From Methanoprimaticola sp047501175 (GTDB taxonomy: Archaea > Thermoplasmatota > Thermoplasmata > Methanomassiliicoccales > Methanomethylophilaceae): a DNA stretch of 64,000 nt. A program made the position numbers and the translations under genes. Positions 16,555 to 24,956 of the stretch are shown one piece after another. The notes below the pieces were generated by a model. It was not told the DNA's origin. It worked only from the letters and a program-made list of their open reading frames with translations, and did not search any database. How positions within the stretch are numbered: the first letter of the stretch is position 1; each line of letters opens with the position of its first letter. The stretch spans positions 1-64,000 of the forward strand of contig NZ_JBEQWH010000006.1 of NCBI RefSeq assembly GCF_047501175.1, written 5' to 3'.

Positions 16555-17034
16555 TCACTCGACGACCTCGGCCTTCTCGATAACGACATCGCTGAGAGGC
16601 TTGTCGTTGCGGTCTGTCTCGACGCGTCCGATCTTGTCGACGACGTCCATCCCGGAGACGACCTCTCCGAAGACGGGGTGCGCGTAGGGTGTGCGGGGGT
16701 CCTCCTTGTCGAGGTACGTGTTGTCGACGGTGTTGATGAAGAACTGGCTACCTCCGGAGTTGGGCCTGCCGGTGTTGGCCATGGAGATGGTCCCCCTCCT
16801 GTTGGAGTGGCCCTTTCCGAACTCGTCCTGGATGGTGTATCCGGGTCCGCCCATTCCGGTTCCGTCGGGGTCTCCGCCCTGGATCATGAACCCGTCGATG
16901 ACCCTGTGGAAGATGACGCCGTCGTAGAAGCCCTCTTTCGCGAGCTTCACGAAGTTGCCGGTGGTGATGGGCATGTCCTCGTTCATCTTGAGGGTGATGT
17001 CCCCCATGTTGGTGTGAAGGATGACCTGTGTCAT
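16555..17034 (-). CDS. ppiB: cyclophilin-type peptidyl-prolyl isomerase
   Basis: A 159-residue cytoplasmic cyclophilin. The active-site arginine and aromatic residues are in FHRVIDGFMIQGGDP (residues ~42-56), with GSQFFI near 95 and a histidine in YAHPVFGEV near 117. The protein matches the compact prokaryotic PpiB form. A TATA box at 17057-17065 predicts a leaderless start at 17034. Confidence 0.95.
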   Translation of the reverse strand: MTQVILHTNMGDITLKMNEDMPITTGNFVKLAKEGFYDGVIFHRVIDGFMIQGGDPDGTGMGGPGYTIQDEFGKGHSNRRGTISMANTGRPNSGGSQFFINTVDNTYLDKEDPRTPYAHPVFGEVVSGMDVVDKIGRVETDRNDKPLSDVVIEKAEVVE

Positions 17035-17056
17035 TGTGCCAGGGAAACCATCGGTC

Positions 17057-17065
17057 GATTTATGG
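17057..17065 (-). promoter_or_regulatory. TATA box for cyclophilin gene
   Basis: The minus strand reads ccataaatc, centred 27 nt upstream of the ATG at 17034. Confidence 0.55.
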
Positions 17066-17094
17066 TTGTTGTCTGTCCGTCACGGGCACTGACC

Positions 17095-17104
17095 CTTCAA
17101 ATAC
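17095..17104 (+). promoter_or_regulatory. TATA-like element for the purine permease
   Basis: The sequence cttcaaatac is centred about 28 nt upstream of ATG 17128, the right spacing for a leaderless transcript. Confidence 0.4.
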
Positions 17105-17127
17105 GTACATGACCGTCCAGTCTTCGG

Positions 17128-18564
17128 ATGCGTGACATATTCGGGCTGAAGGAACATGGGACCACCCCCATGAAGGAGGCCGTGGCGGGATTGACGACAT
17201 TCCTGTCCATGGCGTACATCCTCATCACCGTGCCGGGGATACTGGGCGATGCCGGGATGGAATGGGGCGCGGTCTTCCTGGCATCCGCGATATCGTCCAT
17301 CGTCGGGACCCTGGTGATGGCCCTCTACGCTAACGTCCCGTATGCTCTGGCCCCCGGCCTCGGGATGGCATCCTTCTTCACGGTGACCGTCTGCGGATCG
17401 ATGGGATTCTCCTGGCAGGAGGGTCTTGCCATAGTCTTCATATGCGGTCTGGTGAACATAGCGATAACATTGACGAACGTCCGTAGGAAGATCATCGCGT
17501 CCATTCCCCGGAGCCTGCAGTACGCCATATCCGGAGGGATAGGGCTCTTCGTCGCGTACATCGGGATCCTGCAGGTCGGTCTGATCGACCTGAGCGCCGG
17601 CGTGCCGGAGCTGGCGAACCTCGCACAACCGGCAGTGGCACTCTTCATCCTCGCATTGGCTCTGGTGCTCATCCTGATGGGGAAAGGGGTCAACGGCGCG
17701 CCATTGATTGTGATCATCGCGATATCCGTGATCGGCATCCCGTTGGGATTGACCGACATGGGCGATACCGTCAGCATATCCGATGCGTTCTCGCAGCTTT
17801 CCGGTTCCGTCGGTGCGATATTCTCCGGGGAGGGGATCCCCGCGCTCTTCACTGATGCCGACAGACTCCCGATGGCCGTGGTGGCGATCATCTCGTTCAG
17901 TCTCGTGGACACCTTCGACACGGTGGGGTCCTTCATCGGGACCGGTAGGAAGAGCAAGCTGTTCACCGACGAGGAGCTGACATCGGAGGGGGAGGGCGGG
18001 TTCAACACCAGGATGGACCGTGCCCTGGTGGCCGATTCGGTTGCGACGTCCGTCGGGGCGTTCGTCGGGACCACCAACACCACGACCGTCATAGAGTCGA
18101 TGGTCGGCATATCGGAGGGCGGCAGGACGGGTCTCACTGCGGTCGTCGTCGCGGTGTGCCTGGCGGCGACGATGTTCGCATCACCGTTGATAAGCGCGAT
18201 CCCCGTGGCGGCATACTCCGCGGTCCTGGTGGCCGTAGGGATACTGATGATGTCCTCGTTCAGGAACATCGACTGGGAGGACTTCTTCGAGGCGGTCCCC
18301 GCATTCTTCGCGGGCCTGTTCACCGCGCTCTGCTACAACATCAGCTACGGGATAGGACTGGCCTTCATAACGTTCTGTCTGATGAGGCTGGTGTCCGGAA
18401 GGGGGAGGGAGGTCAGTCCGATGATGTGGGGGATTTCTGCGGTGTTCGTTCTGATGTTCGCCGTCCAGGCCCTCGTGCGATCGTCCCGATCGGTTCTTCT
18501 TGAGCTTCCTGCCGACCATGGACAGGTATGCCAGCAGACTCTCGATCTGGATGCGTTCCAGTGA
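17128..18564 (+). CDS. AzgA-type purine (hypoxanthine/adenine/guanine) permease
   Basis: A 478-residue membrane protein of the AzgA subgroup of nucleobase transporters, with about 12 helices. Signature segments are GLTTFLSMAYILITVPGIL near residue 21, VPYALAPGLGMASFF near 71, DTFDTVGSFIGTGRK near 263 and TTTVIESMVGISEGGRTGL near 320. The family takes up purines with protons. The last helix ends near 18474; the final 30 codons (to 18564) run antisense through the end of the convergent rfcS gene and do not look like permease sequence. Confidence 0.88.
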   Translation: MRDIFGLKEHGTTPMKEAVAGLTTFLSMAYILITVPGILGDAGMEWGAVFLASAISSIVGTLVMALYANVPYALAPGLGMASFFTVTVCGSMGFSWQEGLAIVFICGLVNIAITLTNVRRKIIASIPRSLQYAISGGIGLFVAYIGILQVGLIDLSAGVPELANLAQPAVALFILALALVLILMGKGVNGAPLIVIIAISVIGIPLGLTDMGDTVSISDAFSQLSGSVGAIFSGEGIPALFTDADRLPMAVVAIISFSLVDTFDTVGSFIGTGRKSKLFTDEELTSEGEGGFNTRMDRALVADSVATSVGAFVGTTNTTTVIESMVGISEGGRTGLTAVVVAVCLAATMFASPLISAIPVAAYSAVLVAVGILMMSSFRNIDWEDFFEAVPAFFAGLFTALCYNISYGIGLAFITFCLMRLVSGRGREVSPMMWGISAVFVLMFAVQALVRSSRSVLLELPADHGQVCQQTLDLDAFQ

Positions 18565-19557
18565 GGCGCTCTGCATCCCCGAGCCGCATTGGGCGATGCG
18601 ATAGTCGGTCTCGCCGATCTTGTCCATCAGCCTCACCATGTCCGCATCCCCGAGTCCTATGCCCAGTGCCTGCTGCTGGATCCCAGATATCACCTCGCGG
18701 CCGGTCATCCCGCCCTCGATCATCATGGTGTCCAATGTGTCGCGGGCCTTCATGACATTCCCGGAAAGGGCCTCCTCGATCATCTTCTGGGTGGCGTTCG
18801 TGGCAGGGGTCTCCACCAGTCTGAACACCGTGTCGAGGTCCACCTTCCTTCCTGATGCCGACGAGGCCTGCAGTATCCCTAGGGCCACGCGCATGTCCCC
18901 TTCGGATGCGCGGGCTATGCCGTCCGGGACCCCCTCGGAAAGCTGGACGCCCTCCGTCTCCGCGATCTCCGAGACGCGCTTGGCCAGAACCTCGCGGGGG
19001 ATCGGATTGAAGGTGACGGTGCTGCACCTGGACCTCACGGGGTCTATGATCATGGACGGATGGTTGCAGGCGAGGATGAACGCGCAGTTCCCGGAGTACA
19101 CCTCCATGGTGCGCCTCAAAGCCTCCTGAACCTCCTTGGAGAGGGAGTCCACCTCGTCAATGAACGCGACCCTGAACCTGACGCCGTCTATGGACGATGT
19201 CGTGGCGAACTCCCTGATCCTCCACAGGGGGCTGGAATCCTTCCTGATGACCGTCTTGGACGATGAGTTCCCGTCCTCGTCGACATCGGACTTCTGCTCC
19301 ACCGGCCTGGATTTGGTGAGGTCCGAGGCATCGATCTCCAGGAAGTTCCCTGCGGTCATGCCTCCCAGGACCTCGCGTGCCAGTATCAGTGCGCATGTCG
19401 TCTTCCCGGACCCGGGAGGACCGGAGAGGAGGAGATGGGGGAGGCTGTCGCCGGACGTGAACGATCTCAGTCTGTCGACAGCTTGAGGCTGGCCGATAAC
19501 CTCGTCCAGGCTCTGCGGCCTGTACTTCTCCATCCAGACAGAATCCATCTTGATCAT
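18181..19557 (-). CDS. rfcS: replication factor C small subunit, with antisense C-terminal tail
   Basis: The clamp-loader small subunit, a AAA+ ATPase that loads PCNA. Motifs are WMEKYRPQSLDEVIGQ near residue 8, Walker A GPPGSGKTT near 48, Walker B FIDEVDSL near 130 and sensor/arginine finger DPVRSRCSTVTF near 175. An insertion of about 20 residues (KSDVDEDGNSSSKT) sits after Walker A. The start at 19557 is set by a TATA box at 19576-19585. The conserved C-terminus (MVGRKLKK, ending near 18498) would give about 353 residues, but the frame stays open for 105 more residues antisense to the permease, ending at 18181. Confidence 0.88.
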   Translation of the reverse strand: MIKMDSVWMEKYRPQSLDEVIGQPQAVDRLRSFTSGDSLPHLLLSGPPGSGKTTCALILAREVLGGMTAGNFLEIDASDLTKSRPVEQKSDVDEDGNSSSKTVIRKDSSPLWRIREFATTSSIDGVRFRVAFIDEVDSLSKEVQEALRRTMEVYSGNCAFILACNHPSMIIDPVRSRCSTVTFNPIPREVLAKRVSEIAETEGVQLSEGVPDGIARASEGDMRVALGILQASSASGRKVDLDTVFRLVETPATNATQKMIEEALSGNVMKARDTLDTMMIEGGMTGREVISGIQQQALGIGLGDADMVRLMDKIGETDYRIAQCGSGMQSASLERIQIESLLAYLSMVGRKLKKNRSGRSHEGLDGEHQNEHRRNPPHHRTDLPPPSGHQPHQTERYEGQSYPVADVVAERGEQAREECGDRLEEVLPVDVPERGHHQYPYGHQDRGVCRHGDRAYQR

Positions 19558-19575
19558 GGGGACATGTCGGTGTCC

Positions 19576-19585
19576 GTTATAGAAC
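19576..19585 (-). promoter_or_regulatory. TATA box for rfcS
   Basis: The minus strand reads gttctataac, centred 24 nt upstream of the ATG at 19557. Confidence 0.55.
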
Positions 19586-19712
19586 TGGCGGATGGGCCTC
19601 CTTCGGAGGTAATCACGGAGGCGCTTGTCAACAGAGTGTACAATGTCGAATGCAGGATTGTCGATGACGGGGGAGTCCCGCACGTTATATTGGGGTCTGC
19701 ACTGTCCCTGAG

Positions 19713-19771
19713 TTAAATCTTTTAGGCCCAGGGCTTGAGGGAGCACGCATCTCATGAGCCCTGGGGTTTTT
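19713..19771 (+). ncRNA. candidate small hairpin RNA or free-standing terminator
   Basis: A gttatatt TATA-like element at 19684-19691 would start a transcript near 19713. Downstream, cccagggct (19727-19735) pairs perfectly with agccctggg (19757-19765), with a second stem tgag/ctca inside, and a T-run (gttttt, 19766-19771) follows. No plus-strand gene ends nearby (the permease ends 1.1 kb upstream), so a simple read-through terminator is less likely. The rest of 19558-19830 holds only the rfcS promoter and no gene I can support. Confidence 0.4.
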
Positions 19772-19830
19772 GGACGATCGAATCCGTTTCAAACAGCATC
19801 CGAGGTTCGGGAGATCGATCCCCTCACTTT

Positions 19831-21177
19831 TTAGATGAACGCCGCCATGTAGAGTGGCAGGCACCGAATGCCATCCACCTCTCTCATGTCTTTCGTATAT
19901 AGGATGAATGAATCTCCGAGGCGCTTTCCAAACTTGTTCCGGAATTTATCCAGGGATGAGTGAGAGAGATGATCCGATGATTTTACTTCAATGGGACAGA
20001 TCTTCCCATTTCTTACGACCAGGAAATCTATCTCGATGTTGCCTTTGCTGTCATCACGGTCGTATCTGTGATAGAAGAACAACCTGTGGCGGTTCGACAC
20101 GAGCATCTGAGATACCACATTCTCCATAAGCATCCCTTCGTTAATGTTCAGACGGTCACTGAGTATGGCACGATACAGTTCATTCTCGGTAAACCTGTTG
20201 TCCGCAAATGCCATGGTGGTTAGAAGTCCCGTGTCCGCCATGTAGCATTTCTGTGTGGAGATGTCCAGGTTCATCGTCAGTCCTGTTTGAGGGTCTGTGG
20301 AATTGAAGCAGATGTTTACGACTCCGGAATCCGCGAGCCACATGAAAGAATCTTCGTAATCGCGGGTGCGGGCATCCTTTCCTAGCGATGAAAGTCTGAA
20401 TGTCTTCTCCTTTTTAGACAGCTGTCCAGGTATGAGGTCAAAAATGCCACGGACCTTCATAGCATACCCATTGGCAAATTTCCCTATGTCGTTACGGTAC
20501 AGCTCGAGGATTTTTCTCTTCTCATTGTCTGCGGATTGAAATCTGCCTGTGTCCTTGTACAGGGAAACGACCCTGGGCATACCTCCCACTAGAACATACT
20601 CCCTGAAACGTGTCATCATGCGGCGGTGAAGCATTTCTCCCATAGGGGTCATGTCATCGAAGCATTTCTTGGCGAAATCATACAGCGAGTCATCGCCCAT
20701 GGCCCACAGAAATTCCTCGAAGTCCAATGGATTCAACGCATATTCCTCTTCTTCTGAAGGTATCAGTATGTCTTTGACATTTGCTCTGACGGAGATCAGG
20801 GAGCCTGTCTCGATGTAGTCATACCTTCCATCTTCGACCAATGTTTTTATGCGCTGTCTTGCAAGGGGAAAAAGTTGTACCTCATCGAAAACTATGAGCG
20901 ATTCGCGATCATACAGAGGTGTACCGAACTCTATGGACAGCTTTTCGAAGAACATGTCCAAGTTCCTCATGTCATTGATGAATGCATCTGTTATGCCTGG
21001 ACTGACATTGGAAAAGTCAATCATGATGAATGATCTGTACTGTTCTTTTCCGAATTTTTTCACCAAATGGCTCTTACCGACTCTTCTTGCACCTGTTATC
21101 AGCAGTGCACTGGTGCCCCTGCTTGTTTCTTTCCATTCCAGCAGGTCGTCGTAAGCTTTCCTCCGGAGTTCCATCAT
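19831..21177 (-). CDS. AAA ATPase with DUF4143 C-terminal domain
   Basis: A 448-residue ATPase of the archaeal/bacterial AAA_14-DUF4143 family. Walker A is TGARRVGKS (residues 28-36), Walker B is LIVFDEVQLF near 95, an arginine follows in EDGRYDYIETGSLIS near 113, and the C-terminal domain ends with a restriction-endonuclease-like strand pair (EIDFLVVRNGKICPIEVKSS near 388). These genes are mobile and often occur in many copies; their role is unknown. Base composition is more AT-rich than its neighbours, suggesting transfer. A TATA box at 21201-21209 sets the start, and three 20-bp repeats at 33-bp period lie directly upstream of it. Confidence 0.85.
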   Translation of the reverse strand: MMELRRKAYDDLLEWKETSRGTSALLITGARRVGKSHLVKKFGKEQYRSFIMIDFSNVSPGITDAFINDMRNLDMFFEKLSIEFGTPLYDRESLIVFDEVQLFPLARQRIKTLVEDGRYDYIETGSLISVRANVKDILIPSEEEEYALNPLDFEEFLWAMGDDSLYDFAKKCFDDMTPMGEMLHRRMMTRFREYVLVGGMPRVVSLYKDTGRFQSADNEKRKILELYRNDIGKFANGYAMKVRGIFDLIPGQLSKKEKTFRLSSLGKDARTRDYEDSFMWLADSGVVNICFNSTDPQTGLTMNLDISTQKCYMADTGLLTTMAFADNRFTENELYRAILSDRLNINEGMLMENVVSQMLVSNRHRLFFYHRYDRDDSKGNIEIDFLVVRNGKICPIEVKSSDHLSHSSLDKFRNKFGKRLGDSFILYTKDMREVDGIRCLPLYMAAFI

Positions 21178-21200
21178 AATTCGAACAGAGAGATGGTATG

Positions 21201-21209
21201 TATTTAAAC
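21201..21209 (-). promoter_or_regulatory. TATA box for the DUF4143 ATPase
   Basis: The minus strand reads gtttaaata, centred 28 nt upstream of the ATG at 21177. The first of three direct repeats begins 2 bp further upstream, at the position of the TFB recognition element. Confidence 0.6.
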
Positions 21210-21210
21210 A

Positions 21211-21296
21211 TTCACGAATTCAAAGATTTTAGAACCATGTATTTTCACGGATTCAAAAGTTTTGTATGTGCAGCTCTTCACGGATTCAAAGGTTTT
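21211..21296 (-). repeat. three 20-bp direct repeats at exact 33-bp period
   Basis: Copies at 21211-21230, 21244-21263 and 21277-21296 share the plus-strand pattern ttcacgRattcaaaRRtttt and are separated by unrelated 13-bp spacers, so each copy starts exactly 33 bp after the last. They lie just upstream of the TATA box of the DUF4143 gene. About three helical turns between copies puts them on the same face of DNA, as expected of a cooperative operator or activator array. The remainder of 21297-21429 shows no gene. Confidence 0.75.
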
Positions 21297-21429
21297 GGAC
21301 ATACGTGATCCGAGCGGTCTTCTCGATATTCACCATCCCATGATGCGAGCCCATGTTCTGGTATGGGGTGCTTCGCGACAGTCTCCATCGCGCAGAGATG
21401 CTGAAACGACCCGGGTGGAGGGACGGATG

Positions 21430-23424
21430 TCACTCGCGTCCCTCGAAGGGCCCGGAATGTCCGGTCGCGGTCATGGTGACCTCGATCTCCGACAGTATCT
21501 CGCGCCCCCTGCTCCACATGGTGCTGGTCTTCTCCGATGTGCTGATGCGTATGTTCTGGGCGTTCGCCGCCTTCAGCATCTCCGCGAGATGCTCCCCGCA
21601 GTGCTCTTCGACGAACCTGTGCGCCTCGTCCAGGCTCTGCACGAGGTGCCTCCCGTCGAACGTGAATATCTCGAACGGGGACGAGTCTTCGTCCAGGTTC
21701 TCCGGCCTTATCGTGGTGACGATGGATTCGGACAGTGTCGCGGTTATCGCCCCGACCGCGTTGCCTACGTCCGAGTCCGGATGTATCAGGACCTCCGCGT
21801 CCAGCGCCTCCCCGGCCCACCTGACCAGTACCCCTGCGGGGGCCCCGATGCCTATCATGGGCTTGTTCAGGTGTATCCTGCATCTGAAGTCTAGGCCATC
21901 CTTCGACAGGACAGCCTTTCCGAGCATCCTCTCCCCGGCGGAGCCGAGGTCGCAGCTGCCCATCTCCTCCTCTATGAGGTCCCTCATGACCTCCGTGCAG
22001 ATCCTCTGCTTGATGCAGTCCTCAGCGTCCTTCAGGAACTCGTCGAGGGTCTTCCCGCTCCTCTTGGCGAGATATTCCGCACCGAGGACGGAGGCCTCCC
22101 TGTCGTAGTCCGAGAACCTTCCCAGCACGTGCAGGAGGTCCGTGGGGGTGAACGCTATCCTCTGTACGAGGTCCTTGTTCTCCAGCCAGGCGCTGTTGAT
22201 CGATGAGGTGTACGTGCCCAGCTCTGCGGCGGCCTCGTCGGCCGTCAGCGGGCGCTCCCTCAGGAGGTCCATGAACATGCGGTCGGTGTCGGTCATGTGT
22301 TCGATGCTATCCGGGTCGCAGATCGGGGTGAACAGCTCGCATCCCATGGCCTGTGTGAAGGGGTCCCTCTTCTCGCGCAGGTCCGTGTTGCACAGCCCCA
22401 TCGCATCGTTGAGCGACCTCTTGACCGAGTCCCATCTCATCGATGCCACGCACAGCGGTATGGCGCGGACCGAGCTCTGTACGACCTTCCTGCCGTTGAC
22501 GAGTATGCGGCTGTCACCGCCTATCCCGGCGGTGGCCACGCGAGCGGCATTGATGTGCGTGAGCGTACCCCCTATCCTCATGCCATCGGATGTGAGTCTC
22601 GGGGTGCCGTTCCTGAGCACGCCGATGTCAGTGGTCGTCCCTCCGATGTCCAGCACGACCGCATCCCTCCTCCCGGTCAGGGTCATCGCCCCGATGAGGC
22701 TGGCGGACGGTCCGGAGAGCACGGTCTCTATGGGCTTCTCCTTGGCCAGGGACTCGCTCATGAGGGAGCCGTTCCCGCGGACTATGGTCAGGGGCACATC
22801 CAGACCCATGTCCGAGAACACCCTCTTCACGGACGAGATGAGCCTCTCCATGATCGGGATGAGCTTGGCATTCACGATGCATGTGGATGCACGGGTCCCC
22901 ACCCCTAGCTTCGACGACAGGTCGTGGCCGCAGACTGCGGGGATGTCCAGGACCTCCCTGACGATCGCACGCACCCGGTCCTCGTGGCTCGGGTTCCTGG
23001 TGGCGAACACCCCGGTCACGGCGACAGCGTCGACCTTCCCCCTGACGGATCCGAGGAACTCCCGGACTGCCGTCTCGTCCAGGGTATGCTCCTCCCCGCC
23101 GTGGTTGTTGTGGCCTCCCGCGACGGTCGTGCGGGCGTCCACGTGGACGGAGACCTCGCATTCCTGGCCGATGCAGATCAGCGCGACCCTGCAGCCCTTC
23201 CCCTCGACCACGGAGTTCGTGGCCAGCGTGCTGGACAGGGATGCGACGGAGACCTCTCCCAGAAGCGTCTGGTCCAGTGATTCCAGTGCCTTACGGACCC
23301 CTATGCTCAGGTCCTCCTTCGTCGTGGGGGATTTGGCCTTGGAGAGGACCTTGTCGGTCTCCAGGTCCATGATCACGGCATCCGTGTTCGTCCCGCCGGT
23401 GTCGAGACCCAGTCCCAGTGTCAT
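21430..23424 (-). CDS. hydantoinase/oxoprolinase family protein (HyuA-like)
   Basis: A 664-residue protein with the actin/HSP70-like ATPase fold of HyuA/oxoprolinase A subunits. GLDTGGTNTDAV at the N-terminus and VLDIGGTTTDIGVL near residue 260 are the two phosphate-binding motifs, and GGDSRI near 300 is typical. The family opens cyclic amides or carboxylates ketones with ATP, but the B subunit is not adjacent and no substrate can be named. Methanogen genomes carry lone copies of this kind. It is monocistronic, with start ATG 23424. Confidence 0.8.
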   Translation of the reverse strand: MTLGLGLDTGGTNTDAVIMDLETDKVLSKAKSPTTKEDLSIGVRKALESLDQTLLGEVSVASLSSTLATNSVVEGKGCRVALICIGQECEVSVHVDARTTVAGGHNNHGGEEHTLDETAVREFLGSVRGKVDAVAVTGVFATRNPSHEDRVRAIVREVLDIPAVCGHDLSSKLGVGTRASTCIVNAKLIPIMERLISSVKRVFSDMGLDVPLTIVRGNGSLMSESLAKEKPIETVLSGPSASLIGAMTLTGRRDAVVLDIGGTTTDIGVLRNGTPRLTSDGMRIGGTLTHINAARVATAGIGGDSRILVNGRKVVQSSVRAIPLCVASMRWDSVKRSLNDAMGLCNTDLREKRDPFTQAMGCELFTPICDPDSIEHMTDTDRMFMDLLRERPLTADEAAAELGTYTSSINSAWLENKDLVQRIAFTPTDLLHVLGRFSDYDREASVLGAEYLAKRSGKTLDEFLKDAEDCIKQRICTEVMRDLIEEEMGSCDLGSAGERMLGKAVLSKDGLDFRCRIHLNKPMIGIGAPAGVLVRWAGEALDAEVLIHPDSDVGNAVGAITATLSESIVTTIRPENLDEDSSPFEIFTFDGRHLVQSLDEAHRFVEEHCGEHLAEMLKAANAQNIRISTSEKTSTMWSRGREILSEIEVTMTATGHSGPFEGRE

Positions 23425-23532
23425 GGTTGAGCAACGGGCGTTCGGAAGATAAATGGTGGGGTCTGGGAGACAGATGTTAGGCCATTACAGGATGACAGAA
23501 AAATCGCGAATCTGGAATGATTCTCCACGATA

Positions 23533-23949
23533 TTAAGTCGGAGATGCAGTCATCGTTTTCGAGTACGGCATGGGTCGTGTGATCGGACATCCTCGGGAGC
23601 GTGTCCCTCGGGGATGTCCGATGCGGGCCGATCGCCCATGATTTTCCCGATACCATTCGCCCCATGAGCACATGGTCTCGAAGATCGGGGTAAAGCTACG
23701 ACCCAGGTCCGTCACGCTGTGTTCTACACGCGGTGGGATCTCCGCGAACGCCTGACGGGATATCAGCCCATCTGTCTCCAGCTCCCTCAGCCTGTTTGTC
23801 AGGACCTTGGAGGAGATGCCTGGAACCGATTCTCTCAGTTCGCTGAACCTCATGGTGCGTTGGCGCAGGTCTCTGAGAATCAGGATCTTCCACCTGTCGC
23901 CTACGAGGCTCACCGTAAGTTCGACCGGGCATTCGGGAAGCTCGCTCAT
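23533..23949 (-). CDS. HxlR-family winged-helix regulator
   Basis: A 138-residue HxlR-type regulator. CPVELTVSLVGDRWKILILR near residue 7 is the family opening (one cysteine plus the GxxW helix), followed by RFSELRESVPGISSKVLTNR (recognition helix) and the wing EIPPRVEHSVTDLG. About 35 extra residues (RSARIGHPRGTRSRGCP...) follow the usual end and look atypical. ATG 23949 has ggtg 9 nt upstream; an in-frame GTG at 23961 overlaps the upstream gene. The upstream MBL-like gene stops at 23958, so the two form an operon. Confidence 0.8.
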   Translation of the reverse strand: MSELPECPVELTVSLVGDRWKILILRDLRQRTMRFSELRESVPGISSKVLTNRLRELETDGLISRQAFAEIPPRVEHSVTDLGRSFTPIFETMCSWGEWYRENHGRSARIGHPRGTRSRGCPITRPMPYSKTMTASPT

Positions 23950-23957
23950 TGTATCGT

Positions 23958-24770
23958 TCACCGTAGGGGTTGCTGGGGGAAGAATGCATCGGCCGTCATT
24001 TCCAGATAGTTCTTTCCGCTGTAGTCGGGGAACTCGGATATCATGGTTCCTATGAACTCATCTGACGATCTCGATCCGGATGCAATGTCCCTCAGTCTCG
24101 AGATGTATGCGATTTTCGTCATGACGTCCTCTCTGGTCTCCGGTCTGTAGTGGGAGGTGAGGAACAGCTCATACCCTCTGTCGAGGTACCTTTGTAGATT
24201 GGATATTATGATGTCCGCGTGGTCAGGGCCCCCCACTATGGAATGGCAGTCGTGTCCGATCATGTGGACGTATGCCGCCCTTGCCGTAGGGATCTCGATC
24301 TCGTATGCCTCTTGATCCGGATTGATGATCACACGGATGCCGGCGATCTCGAGCGGTCCGCCTCCGATGATCGTATCGGTCGTGCAGGGTCCACCATCGA
24401 ACGTCTTTCCGAACGTCCCGGAGAACTTTTTGACCATGGCTCTTCCGGCCCCGATGTTCGTGAAGTCCAGTGCCCCCTGAGTCATCATCTTCTCCACATT
24501 CGGCATGAATCTGTTCCCGCCGCCATGGTATGCCAGAAGCTGTGCCGCGAGTCTGATGCCATTCATACGGATGTACTCCGTTAATTCCGTTATCGATTCG
24601 TCGAACCCCGGATGCTCGATCGCGAATGCATCCCTCGTCTCGATGTTTTCTATTATGATGGCCTGATCGTCCAAGGGGTCTTTGGTGTCATACGAGTGGA
24701 TCCTGATGCCGTCAAGGTCAAAGACGGTCACCTCCCCCACGTTCAGCTTCTCCACTCTTCTCGTGCTCAT
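23958..24770 (-). CDS. MBL-fold-like protein lacking the HxHxDH motif
   Basis: A 270-residue protein I read as a degenerate metallo-beta-lactamase fold: an opening strand pair (VTVFDLDGIRIHSYD), IIIENIETRDAFAIEHPGFD where the substrate-binding strands should be, LLAYHGGGNRFMP in place of HxHxDH, and a C-terminal block ELFLTSHYRPETREDVMTKI typical of MBL proteins. Some metal ligands (H near residue 88, HDCH near 182) remain, so partial metal binding is possible. It is followed by an HxlR regulator and diverges from a radical SAM gene; the three may share a function. The fold is inferred by eye. Confidence 0.5.
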   Translation of the reverse strand: MSTRRVEKLNVGEVTVFDLDGIRIHSYDTKDPLDDQAIIIENIETRDAFAIEHPGFDESITELTEYIRMNGIRLAAQLLAYHGGGNRFMPNVEKMMTQGALDFTNIGAGRAMVKKFSGTFGKTFDGGPCTTDTIIGGGPLEIAGIRVIINPDQEAYEIEIPTARAAYVHMIGHDCHSIVGGPDHADIIISNLQRYLDRGYELFLTSHYRPETREDVMTKIAYISRLRDIASGSRSSDEFIGTMISEFPDYSGKNYLEMTADAFFPQQPLR

Positions 24771-24956
24771 TGTATCTTTCTCGAACCGTGTTGGTCCCAG
24801 GAAGTAGCATGCCTAAGGAGTATTGGTATCGTCAAGAACCCGATGGGACTCTTGGTTCCCGTACGGAAACCGATGGGAGGGCGCAGATATGGGTTCCCGG
24901 CGCGTCTAATTCGGAGATGTAAACGAGAAATACTATGTTCGTGTGGTATCCATGTC

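Noticed and set aside
21211..21296. The three regular repeats as a CRISPR array
   Set aside because: Repeats are only 20 bp and imperfect, spacers are 13 bp, there are three units only, and no cas gene is in the window.
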